From Panonychus citri (taxonomy: Eukaryota > Arthropoda > Arachnida > Trombidiformes > Tetranychidae): a stretch of DNA of 64,000 bases. Made by a program: the position numbers and the translations under genes. The stretch lies in contig NW_026515473.1 of the NCBI RefSeq assembly GCF_014898815.1, positions 372,001 to 436,000 on the forward strand, written 5' to 3'. Below are positions 47,555 through 58,546 of this stretch, piece after piece. The notes below the pieces were generated by a model. It saw only the letters and a list, made by a program, of their open reading frames with translations, had not been told where the DNA came from and did no database searches. Position 1 is the stretch's first letter. Each line of letters begins with the position of its first letter.

Positions 47555-48710
47555 TGATCGTAACTCATATCAAGTGTTCAATAAAATCGATTCATCTACT
47601 GGCACTAAGATCAACGGAATATTGACCTGTTACGATGAAAAGCGACTTTATTATTCAGCACCGATGTACTCTAATTATATACAAGGAATTTTATCAATTG
47701 TCACTTCAATTTTATCAATACTTGGACTTTGTGGTTACCTTTTTGTGACCAGTTTAGTACCAAAGCTACGAAACCTTCGTGCTCGAATGGTAATGAGCTT
47801 ATCGGCAGCTTGCCAATAATGTCGCGTTAATCTTTGGGTATTTAGCTCGACCTGCTTCCCCTCACCATGATGGAAGTACTTTCACCAATACTCGTGGGTC
47901 ACTTTTCTGCATAGTGACTGGTATTAATATTCACTATTGGTACTTGGCCTCGTTTTCTTGGATGAACGTAATGGCCTACGATGCATGGAAATCATTCAAA
48001 CGAACCCACGAACGATTATCTAATTCAATGGTTCACTTTCTTAAATACTCACTCTACTCGTGGTTAGTTCCAACAGTGATTGTCCTCATCTCGGTGGCAG
48101 TTGATCTCTCCAATCTACCGAATGAATAGCGTTCAATGTATGGACAACGAATCAGTTGGATAAGCACTCGACAGTCGCTTCTGACCTTTTTCGTGGCTCC
48201 CGTTTCCTTGATTATTATTGTCAATTTAATCTTTTTCTCCTTGACAACTTATTTTCTTCATCGAGCTAAACGATCAACTCGAATCGTAATCAATTCGAAA
48301 TCGAGTCAAGAAAATTCTCAAAGTTATTCACTTTATGTTCGATTGGCGACATTAATGGGACTAACTTGGATCTTTTGGTTTTTCGCAGCATTTTCGGGTT
48401 TCAATAGTCTCTGGTATCTATTCATCCTCTTGAATGGACTACAGGGTGTTTTCATCTTCTTCTACTTTATCTGTAAGCCGGAAGTTTTTACAGCGTTTCG
48501 CGAACAGATCGGTTTCTACCTCCATGGACATGAAGTTGTCTCTCGAAACTCAACAAGTCGGACAACCGGAAGTATTTCACTTTTACCACAAACATCAGCA
48601 GCCACATTATTATAATCAAAGTTTGAATCTCATAAGAACAATGATTTCTTTTAATCTTAATGAACCTCAAATGAAATGTCTTAATTATTAACTAACACTA
48701 AGTTGTGTTA
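47555..48710 (+). pseudogene. Truncated copy of the somatomedin-B 7TM receptor
   Basis: It matches the 28450-30873 gene from about residue 453 (DRNSYQVFNKID) through its stop and ~95 bp of 3' flank. The whole extracellular N-terminus and signal peptide are missing. A 5-bp loss near 47812-47818 breaks the frame in TM2, and TAT is changed to TAG at 48127. The left breakpoint lies inside what was intron 3 of the adjoining GR-like gene. Confidence 0.9.
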
Positions 48711-49970
48711 TATTAATTCTTGAATCTCAAACAGGATAATCTTCTGTTTCTTGGTATGATTGTTAGCCCAGAAAAGAAAGGTTGTCGGTGATGATGTGCA
48801 TGAGCACTGAATTGTAGCCATTAACCACAGTATTAGGTAATCACTTTTACTTCGCAGTCCTGGAGCTGCTAATCCAAGGGATAACAGTAAAGTTGCCAGG
48901 TTAGAAATGAATTCCGGAGTCATTAGACAAACTTTACCGAGTGATAGGCCGATATCACTGGGCTTAAGTCGTTGTAAGAATATGTTAATCTTAATGAGTG
49001 TACAGAACAGGATATTAATAACCGATAAATTTTCTCAATCAATATTGTTAATATTAAAATAAAACTTTACCTCAATTTTAGCATCTTGAGAATAATTTTT
49101 GAACGATAACCAATAAACATTTTGATAGCAACAACTTGCAAATCGATTAACTGAAACAAGATAATAAGTCAATTGGCATAAGGTGATAATAGAAATAAAT
49201 GAACTAGTTATGAGTTGGATTGGACTGCCATTCGCCTCAATAATATCCAGAAAACACATGAAACTTTCCGAAAGAACAAAAAAGTAAAACCCTAAGATCG
49301 AAGGTGATAAGAAAGTGTCCAATCCAAGTGTCGATTTAGCTGCTAGTAAATGTAGATGACGAATCTCTCGAATCTGCTTAGCCGTTTCGGGATTTTGTAA
49401 GACCATTAACAGGAGATTCCTTATGATTTCAAAAGACACACAAGAATTGATACAGTTCGCTATAATAAACTGTGAAAAGAAGTACCAACTTATCACATGT
49501 AACAAGTTCATTATAAGATCAAAAGAGTAGTAAAATAATTTTATTGGATCATGAGTGCCAATAAGTGGACCAGTTATAGCTACTGCCAAGATACCGATCA
49601 ATACAAATGTCAAGATACTTATATTGATAAAGCGACTGTAGAAACGCATCTCTTTAATGACCTCTAACGAAAGTTGATTATCCATTGATAAGATTTGCTG
49701 ATTAACTTGAAGAAAGTGCTGATAATGAGATCGATTGAAGTGCATGAATATCATATTAAAAGCTATGGTAATGCAGAAGATTATATTTTTTATCTTCATG
49801 AATTTGTCATCAACGAATAATAGATCGTTAAAGATTTGGTTCAATCCATGGATTAAATATAAAAGAGCGATGGTATAAACCAGAATCGAGTGTAATATTT
49901 TACCGTTAGACGAGAAAATGATTGAATAAAAGTCATTTGGATTAGTTGATTTAAATTTGTTGGTGAACAT
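48708..49970 (-). CDS. GR-like 7TM chemoreceptor, two-exon type, with extended tail
   Basis: Exon 1 runs 49970-49071 and exon 2 48989-48708, phase 0, for 393 residues. It is a close paralogue of 42839-43975 (shared DFYSIIFSSNGKILHSILVY and RHLHLLAAKSTLGLDTFLSP). After the shared LSLGLAAPGL end, this gene lacks the usual stop and reads about 42 more residues. The stop codon itself lies in DNA derived from the 3' flank of the copied 7TM receptor. The gene may work with a longer tail or be newly damaged. It is divergent from the gene at 50479, with a 508-bp shared upstream region. Confidence 0.65.
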
Positions 49971-50478
49971 TTTAAAGAAATGGCAAATTAAAATTTACTA
50001 TTAATAATAAATTTAATACTAATAATCTACTGATTAAGTTCAACAGAGTAATAATCATGGAGTATAATCGAGTGGTCAATCGGTCAATGAAGCTCGAATT
50101 GAAGACAATTTATCGATTGCTTTGATAAGGTTCCATGATTGATTTCGCAGGAGTAAAGAAAAAATAACAATTATTGCTCTTTGTGTAAATCGAAAACGAT
50201 CAATTGTATTAACAATAGTTTGATGATTAGTTTCCATGTTAATCAGAATTTTGAATAATCGAAATAAATAAATTAATCAATTCTATGGAAAGCTAATATT
50301 TGATTGGAAAGGAATCGATATTTGTTTTAAATGAATCGAGAGAAGTGAAAATTGATTCAGTTCTAGAAAAATAGAGAGAAAAACTCAATAATTTAAACTT
50401 TTTTCCGTCAACAAGTAGATCAACTCATTGATTGTTCTGTATCAATAGTGAGAACTATTAAATTATACGATTTTTGCG
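49971..50478. other. Shared upstream region of divergent GR-like genes
   Basis: No gene. Part of it (around 50070-50150) resembles sequence at about 42590-42660 and 44080-44155, upstream DNA repeated with the GR-like genes. Confidence 0.5.
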
Positions 50479-51957
50479 ATGATTGAAACAAAGAAAATTT
50501 CGTATTTCAAGCATAAATTGTGTGGATTAATCTCTTTCAATAATTACAGTTATACTACGACCGATTTAATTACCGCTCATGATAAGTTACAATCGGTTGA
50601 ACGTTCAAAGTTTATTATTAAAAAATCAAATTCTAATAAACATCAACGAAAAGTTTGTTATAGATTATTGGTGATTTGTTTGATTTTTAATTTTCGTTGG
50701 CTGATTCTTGGCCTAACAAACAACGAAACAGTCAAATCAATTCTGGGCGATTATTTTGTATCATTTAATGAACGAGCTTTGCTCAACTGTATGGTCTTCA
50801 TTAGCTTAACCTTAATCTGTGGATTAAACATTTACAATATTATTCTGGTCAATTTTATGGATCGACCTTTCACCGATATACTCGAAGACTATGTCGATAG
50901 TATTAGAACTTCAAAGAAAATTTTTCCTCTAACAAACTATTACGAGTTGTTACTTCGAACTTGTTATATACGAGCGATCAAATTTTTTCCAATCGTTACC
51001 CTGGGGATTTTATTTTTCTTTGCTACAATTCACCTTTCTATCGCAATCTCAGTGTCCACCGATTTTTGGACATTATCTATTCGATCGATGTTTATTTTCT
51101 TATCGTTCTATTTTCTCCAGTACAGTTTATTCAGCGCATTTTGGATCATGATTCACTTTTTCATCGTCGTACTATTTACTTATTGTCAGTTATCTTCGTT
51201 TTCTCTTTATAATCCATTAGACTTTTCGTCGATAGTTACAAAGGTTCAGAAAAATTTTCTCGTTGATTTACAAAAGTTCAACAATCTAATTGATTCAGTT
51301 AACAATCAGATTAGTTTAGTTTTCCTGGTTCTTTATTCTTGTGGAACAATTTTCTTGGTTCTCATCGTTTATTACAGTTCACAGAATTATTTCTCGAATA
51401 TTTGGATGAATGTTCTACTTCGAGGCTACAGTTTTTTATTCTTCGCATTGATGGCTTTTTACAATTGTTTTGCTTCATTAATTTCTTACAAGGTTTGTAT
51501 TGATTAGCGTTCGAAATTTGATTGATTATGATGAATCAATAGACTTAAGTATTTAGGAATATTCTATGATTGATTTGATCATTTACAGGGAATACGAGTC
51601 CATCTGATGATTTATGGTCTTTCTATTCACGATAAAGACGATGTTCACCTAATGCTTAAGGTAATTCCAAGTTGCATTTCTATTCAAAGATAATTATACT
51701 AATCGGAGTGAAAATTTCCACTGAAAAATAATAGAAATTAGAAATCTTGGATCGATTATCTTTTCGAAAAATTGGTTTTTATGTTAATAATTGTATCTTG
51801 GTTTCTAATCGTTTCACTCTAATTGTAAGTATCACACCGAATCAATCGAAATAATCATGAGGGATTTTAATTGTTCACTATTCTTGATCAGGTTTTACTG
51901 GAATGCGCTGGGCTATACTTACTTATGTACGCAAATATGAATAGATTAAAGATATGA
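50479..51957 (+). CDS. GR-like 7TM chemoreceptor, four-exon type
   Basis: Exons 50479-51492, 51589-51660, 51735-51824 and 51892-51957, all joined in phase 0, give 413 residues. Exon 1 carries most membrane segments, including RWLILGLTNNETVKSILGDY. The last three short exons read GIRVHLMIYGL, LEILDRLSFRKIGFYVNN and LLECAGLYLLMYANMN. Three phase-0 introns near the C-terminus are a known ancestral feature of the arthropod gustatory receptor family, which supports the assignment despite weak motif similarity. Several donors are non-consensus (GTTTGT for intron 1). The ligand is unknown. Confidence 0.72.
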
Positions 51958-52393
51958 TTATTAGTTTAGGAACCTTCGAGGTTTCTTTAAGAACAGTTCC
52001 AATTTCTGATGGAAAAGTTGTACATCTATAATGGTAAAAATTGTTAACTTGTGTTGAGACTATTTTTCCTTCACTTGTGACATCCAATAAGCAGAAAAGT
52101 TCAGCTCGAAATTGTTGAAATTTGATCAATTCCCTGGTTTCATTAACGAAATCAGAATGATTTTAATGATAGTAAATCGATATAAAATCAATTTATATAA
52201 GAACAAAAAAAAACAATTAGAAAACTGAGCCATAAACGATCTGTATTTGTATGAGTTGATTAAAAACGATTAAAAATAAAGTTCATCATATCGATGAGTA
52301 AATAGCATTGATTTGAACGACTAATCAATGAGAAAAACAATCAAATCAAATTCATTAGACTTCAAGAGTAGTCTTGAGATACAAGTTTATAAA
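51958..52393. other. Spacer duplicated from or to 45857-46231
   Basis: No gene. From about 52015 it aligns with 45857-46231, the upstream DNA of the near-identical GR-like copy, showing that the duplication includes flanking sequence. Confidence 0.7.
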
Positions 52394-53838
52394 ATGACGA
52401 AATTAATCATGAATAAGTTAACTTATTGGATTAAGAAAAATGTATTTTCTTTTAAAAAATCTGATTCTAAATATAATTATTCTGATTTAATTGCTGCTGC
52501 TGATAAACTTGAACTAATTGTTCAGTCAAAGTTTATAGTTAAGAAATCCGATTCTGATAAACATCACCGTTCCATGGGCTACATGTTATTGATCATTAAT
52601 CTAATAGCTAATTGTCGCTGGTTAATTCTTGGACTAACAAATAATCAAACAATTCAATTGATTCTCGGCGATTATTTTGTATCATTCAATGAACGAGTCT
52701 TTCTTAATTGTATTTCCTTCTTTGGTGGTTTTGTCTTCATTGGATTAGCTATGTACAACTTATTTCTGATCAATTTCTTTGATCAATCTTTCGTCAATAT
52801 CGTCGAGGATTATGTTCACGGTATTAGAACTTCAAAGAAACTTTTTTCTTTATCAGCTTATTACGAATCTCAACTTCGATATTGGTACATTTTTGGAACT
52901 AAATTTATTCCAATTTTCGCTTATTCTGCTTTAATGTTTTTCGTAATCAGTCATCTTCTAGTTATTATTACAGTGGCTCCCGATCTTAAGATATTTCTTA
53001 TCTATTTGATTCACATTACTATCTTTTACTATTTGATACAATTCCCTCTATTCTTGGCAGTTTGGATAACTACCTATTTCTTAATTACTGTATTCTATGC
53101 ATATTGTCAGTTATCTTCATACCTTAGTAGGTTCAATGCTACGTCTTTATTCACAAAGATTCAGAAAACTTTTCTCAATGATTTGGAAAAGTTCAACAAT
53201 CTAATTGACTCCATTAACATTCAGATTCGCCTAGCGTTTCTGGCTCTTTACTCTTTTGTGACAGTTTTGATCGTTCTGATCATTTATTACGGTTCACAAA
53301 ACTATTTCTCTAATCTTTGGGTAAATGTTATAATACGAGGAACTAGTGCTTGGTGTCTCTCATTCATGATGTTTTTCAATTATTATTGTTCTCTCATTTC
53401 TCATAAGGTCTTGTATTAAATTATCGATAATTTTTCATTTTCTAATTTATATCAACTTCTATATTACAGGGAAATCGAGTTCATTTAATGATTTACAAGC
53501 TTTGTACTTTCAATGGTAATGATGTCCAACTCATGATTAAGGTAAATTTCGATTAATAGAACTTTAATTATGTGATAAATCATTCTAATACAATGTTAAT
53601 TAATCAACAGAGACTTGGAATACTTGATCGATTGTCTTATCGAAACATTGGTATTTATTTGAATGGAACTATTCTGCTCTGTAATCATTTCACTCTATTG
53701 GTAAGTACAATGATCATTGATAAAATATTGATGAAAATCTTAATTTTTTTCCACTTTCATGATTAGTTTACTCTAGAATGTGCTGGATTATATTTATTAA
53801 TGTACTCGAATTTAAATAGACGTTCAGTATATCAATAG
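52394..53838 (+). CDS. GR-like 7TM chemoreceptor, four-exon type, complete
   Basis: Exons 52394-53407, 53470-53541, 53611-53700 and 53767-53838 give 415 residues. All junctions are phase 0. It is the complete partner of 46232-47538; exon 1 differs by only a few bases. The last exon encodes FTLECAGLYLLMYSNLNR and a short tail. The frame is open upstream to an ATG at 52328, but the paralogue has a stop there, so MTKLIMNKLTYW at 52394 is the shared start. Intron 1 uses GTCTTG as donor, as in the copy. Confidence 0.75.
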
Positions 53839-54065
53839 AACTGAATGGATACACGAGTAGCTTGATTATTTTGAGTAATTAATGTACTTTTAAGAAAAAT
53901 CCATTTTGCTTGAATATCCAAGAGTTCATATATAAAATCTCATGGAAAACCTTTGATTCTCGATATATTGAGACAAATGTCCGTAGTAGTTAATGCCCAG
54001 ATCAATGGAAAAGTAAATTTAATATAATTTTGTAAAATATAAAAATTAGGCAGTTGAATGTGATA
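53839..54065. other. Spacer between GR-like gene and receptor fragment
   Basis: AT-rich, with no recognisable feature. Confidence 0.5.
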
Positions 54066-54990
54066 TTAATTATTTCATCAATCCTGCAACTCATACAACA
54101 ACTTATACCTCCCAGGGTTCCGTTACTTTGAGGCTGGATTGTTTGAGATTAGTTTTAAATGCATCGAACTACATTGTCCAATTCAATGGATAAGTTTTAC
54201 TCAAAAAAATTCTTTCTAAGCAGCCCTTTTAGCTCGACCTGCTTCCCCTCACCATGATGGAAGTACTTTTACCAATACTCGTGGGTCACTTTTCTGCATA
54301 GTGACTGGTATTAATATTCACTATTGGTACTTGGCCTCGTTCTCTTGGATGAATGTTATGGCCTACGATGCATGGAAATCATTCAAACGAACCCACGAAC
54401 GATTGTCTAATTCAATGGTTCACTTTCTTAAATACTCACTCTACTCTTGGTTAGTTCCAGCGGTGATTGTCCTCATCTCGGTGGCAGTTGATCTCTCCAA
54501 TCTACCGAATGAATATCGTCCAATGTATGGACAACGAATCTGTTGGATAAGCACTCGACAGTCGCTTCTGACCTTTTTCGTGGCTCCCGTTTCCTTGATT
54601 ATTTCTACCTCCATAGACTTTTTCTTCATCGAGCTAAATGATCTCGAATCAATCAACAACGGAAGAAAATTCTCAAAGTTATTCTTTATGTTCATTAGCA
54701 CATTAATATAACCATCATTAGTTTGAATCTTTCGGGCAATGATCTCTGGTATTTCATCTCTTAATGAACTCAAATGTTTTCATCTTCTTCTATTTATCTA
54801 AATTTTAAATTGTGAACAATCGGTTTCTAATATGGAAAATTGTCTTCAACCAATTAAATCGAATTAGTTTTTTTTATTTATATTCACATTATTATAATCA
54901 AAGTTTGAATCTCATAAGAACAATGATTTCTTTTAATCTTAATGAACCTCAAATGAAAAGTCTTAATTATTAACTAACCATAAATTGTGT
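54066..54990 (+). pseudogene. Scrambled fragment of the somatomedin-B 7TM receptor
   Basis: It begins with sequence from the Cys-rich ectodomain (TTYTSQGSVTLR region) and jumps near 54231 to LARPASPHHDGS in the TM2-TM3 loop. It reads well through TM4-TM5 (54301-54600), then breaks down with several deletions before the 3' flank resumes near 54893. It is followed tail to tail by a WDR33 fragment, the same arrangement as at 26.5-30.9 kb but inverted. Confidence 0.88.
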
Positions 54991-55019
54991 AAATAATAAG
55001 AAAAATGTAAAATTAAATA

Positions 55020-55873
55020 ATTAATTTTCTTTATTTTTTTGAGGATTCATTTAAAATACAGAATATGTCCACTAAAAGATATTGTTTGATTTGATCAGTG
55101 TTTCTTTGGGTGTTCATCCAGAAAATCATAAATTTCAAACAATTGTCTTCAGGATGATGAGGTACATTTGAATAATGTTTATGATAACGATAATCATTAT
55201 CACCTCTATGCATGTCATCGCGTCTCATATGAGGAGGCATTGGAGGTGGACCAGGAGGTTATGGATAAGGTGGTCTCATTGGAGGACCATGAATATATGG
55301 AGGTCGGTTTGGTGGTAAATTTTAATTTAGGTCCATGTGATGGTGATGTCGATGATCAGGATTATATTGTTCATCCATCTCACTCGATGAAAGTATCACA
55401 GGTCGACATTTCTTCTCAGACCATTGATTAGCGAAATCTTTGGAATGGGTTTGGAGAATGGAACTTTTCGCTGTTGCTCACCTTCCTCTTCCAATTTTGA
55501 TTCAGCAGATGAGAAGATCTCAACAGTCGATTTATTTAAAGCCATTCCAGGAAAAACATCCTCACTTCCTCCTTTAGAAATACCCGGTATGGAGTCAAAA
55601 AGTTCCATTTCACAATATTCAGATTCTTGCGTTTTCGTTGTGTTGAGATTATATTTATCCACCATCCTATCACCAGGCCGATTTCTTGTCCAAATTTACA
55701 AGAATGATCATTAGATCCAGAGGCTAAAATATGACCTAAAGGATGCCAACTTAGCGACCATACAACAGAATCATGAGCTGACTCCATTCCACCAATTTCT
55801 TTATCAACCCCCACTTCCCAAAATAAAATGGATCCATCCGATCCACCGCTAGCGAAAAGAGATTCAAATTGAA
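55020..55873 (-). pseudogene. WDR33: WDR33 copy C, 3' part only
   Basis: Similarity to WDR33 begins at 55873 (SLFASGGSDGSILFWEVG) and runs to the shortened tail and 3' flank of the copy A type. The two parental introns are absent. One-base losses near 55440 and 55695 break the frame. The N-terminal half is missing; similarity stops abruptly at 55868-55873. Together with 54066-54990 it forms an inverted copy of the convergent pair at 27.4-29.7 kb. Confidence 0.88.
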
Positions 55874-55916
55874 GTTCACCATCATTAACAACGATTCTTA
55901 AAAGTTCAGTTATCAA

Positions 55917-56431
55917 ATTGATTTAGTGAATATTCATGTTAGCTTATTAGTTTGTTTTAAAACTCTCTATATGATCCAAATGATTTTCAGTCTTATTAAA
56001 ACTCATAAAAATCGATAATCTTTTTGAAACATTGGTTTCAATATTTATACAATAATCTCTTGACTATTGTACTGAAAATTAAAGTTTTAATTTAATTGTC
56101 GACGAATTATGGTGACTTTTCATGTATTCTATTCCCATTTACTCAATTTACCTCAATCTTTTTCTTTTTGCCGATTGTTCTGATCATATTAGTTAAAATG
56201 AGTTAACCTAATTCCTGAATTGATCGAGCTATCTGACAATCGTCAAGAGATTAGTGTAATTTTATTTGAGTCTCTAATCGATTCTCTTTAATTGTGAGCA
56301 GTCAATTAATCAGTAAAACAATCAAATACTTAGACATTGATAGTATTAATAGTTAAGATGAAATTCTGAAATCTAGTTAATATTTCAGTTGGAATTGCTC
56401 ATAGAAATATCCAGTTACTGCCTCGAAAATC
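55917..56431. other. Intergenic
   Basis: AT-rich sequence upstream of a GR-like gene; nothing recognised. Confidence 0.5.
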
Positions 56432-57853
56432 ATGAACCTGAGTAATTTGTTTTCTTTCACCAAACCTAATCGCAATTATAATGACTCTGATTTAATTGTT
56501 GCTCATGATAAACTTGAACTAATTGTACGATCAAAGTTCATCACTAAAAAATTGGATACCAATAAATATGAACGCTCCCTAAGCACCATCATATTAGCCG
56601 TTAATTTATTATACAATTCACGTTGGTTAATTCTTGGGTTAACAAACAATCAAACAATTCAATTGATTCTCGGTGATTATTTTGCCTCATTTAATGAACG
56701 AGCTTTTCTTAATTCTATTTGCTTCTTTGCCGGTGTACTTGTGATTGGATTGCAAGTTTATTACTTTTTTCTGGTCAGTTTTTTGATCGTCCTTTTATCA
56801 ATGTAATCGATGAATACATTGAGTGTATTAGAACTTCAAAGAAACTTTTTTCGTTGTCACCATACTACGAATCTTTATTTCGAACCTGGTACATTTCTGC
56901 AGCCAAATTCATTCCAATTTTCAGTTACAATGCCACAATATTTTTCGTCATTACTCACCTTCTAATCGCCGTCACCGTGGCCGTCGATTTGACGACATTA
57001 CTATTGTATGTTATCATAATTTTCTCATTTTACTATTTGATACATTTCCCTTTATTCGTGGCAGTTTGGTTGACTGTTAATTTCTTGATTTTCGTATTGC
57101 TTGCATATTCCCAGTTATCATCATATATTTGTAAATCTAATGTTTCATTGACATTAAGCAAGTCCGAGAAAAGTTTTCTCGTTGATTTACAAAAGTTCAA
57201 CAATCTAATTGATTCGGTTAACATGCAACTTCGTATAGTTTTTCTGGCTCTCTATTCTTGTATAACATTTTCGTTTGTTCTGGTTATCTATTATGGTTCA
57301 CAGAACCATTTCTCCAACTTTTGGATAAACTTTCTATTACGAGGAACAAGCGCTTTCTGTATAATATTCATGATTTCCTTTCATTTCTGCTGCTCTCTCA
57401 TTTCTCATAAGGTATTGATTGATTAATAGATTATCGATAATTTGTCTCATCCGTATCAGTTTATATTACAGGGAATGAGAGTTCATCTAATGATTTACAG
57501 TCTTAGTACTTTCAATGGTAATGATGTTCACCTCATGCTCAAGGTAAAGTCTAATGAATATAATGATTAGAACTTTAATCTTAAAATAATAACATGAACA
57601 TTTCAATTTCATATGATAGAGGTTAGAAATCTTGGATCGATTGTACTGTCGAGGTATTGGTGTTTATATGAATAACGATGTTTTGATCTGTAATCGTTTC
57701 ACTCTATTAGTAAGTATTAATAGAACGCTCGTTTAATACAATTCGTATAAATCGTTGATCAGTGCGAATCTTAATTTTTTTCATTTTCTTAATCAGTTAG
57801 GATTAGAATGTGCTGGATTATACTTACTGCTTTACGCGAATCTGAATAGATAA
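56432..57853 (+). pseudogene. GR-like 7TM chemoreceptor, four-exon type, one-base frameshift
   Basis: Exons 56432-57411, 57472-57543, 57620-57709 and 57797-57853 would encode about 400 residues. In exon 1 the frame breaks in a T6 run at 56779-56784: the paralogue has one more base there (FLINFFDQ, here FLVSFLIV). Both halves are otherwise intact and all other junctions are phase 0. Shared stretches include LGLTNNQTIQLILGDYF and the C-terminal LECAGLYLLLYANLNR. It is either a young pseudogene, an assembly or sequencing error in the homopolymer, or a gene needing frameshifting; the first two are more likely. Confidence 0.7.
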
Positions 57854-58283
57854 TAATTGATCTCACTCATGGAGAAAAGTTTCAAGTTTATGAATTCGCG
57901 ATTAATGTCCAACGTTCACTCACAAGTAATTACAATTTTCTAATTGTTGAGTAAAATTGTAGTCGGAAAATGTTTTCATATGAAAGTTTAATTGAATTAA
58001 TTGAGTTAATTAATTGTCGAAAGTTAATTATCATCAAATTTTATCCTCATCGAATTCAAATGAAACGTAAATTTATCGTCATGAATTGACTAATAACAAG
58101 TTCTAGTTGCTTAATTATAAGATAACCAAATTAAGAGAGAAAGATTTGTCATTGAAAATCTGAGTATGAGAACCAACATTTTAATTGTTCAAAATCAATC
58201 AATGAAATAAATCGAATTGATTAAATTGCTGTTAATAAATCTTTAATGTGAATAACAAAGGAGTATATTCATTTGTCGTAGAA
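57854..58283. other. Intergenic
   Basis: AT-rich; nothing recognised. Confidence 0.5.
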
Positions 58284-58425
58284 AAATGTAAACACATATT
58301 AAGTGTGATCATTAGATCGAGAGGCTAATATGTGACCTAATTGATTCCAACTCAATGGCCAAATAACAGAATCATGAGTTAACTTCATTCCATCAACTTC
58401 CTCTTCCGTTCTGAAAATATAACAA
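58284..58425 (-). pseudogene. Relic copy of WDR33 exon 2
   Basis: It aligns with the parental second exon and its intron edges (59740-59880), including the surrounding AAATGTAAACA, but with many substitutions and a lost donor (CTTACC has become CATATT). It lies 3' of the parental stop codon in the same orientation and retains intron edges, so it arose by DNA duplication. Confidence 0.8.
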
Positions 58426-58515
58426 AAAAAAATCTCAAGTTATATAAAAGTCCATGTGATAATAACGATAGACAAAATTTTGTTGAAAATCTTTAAATTA
58501 GATTAGATTTTACAT

Positions 58516-58521
58516 TTTATT
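58516..58521 (-). terminator. Poly(A) signal of parental WDR33
   Basis: AATAAA on the minus strand, 26 bp after the stop codon. Confidence 0.6.
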
Positions 58522-58546
58522 TAAATGGCGAGTGAGAGAATCAATT

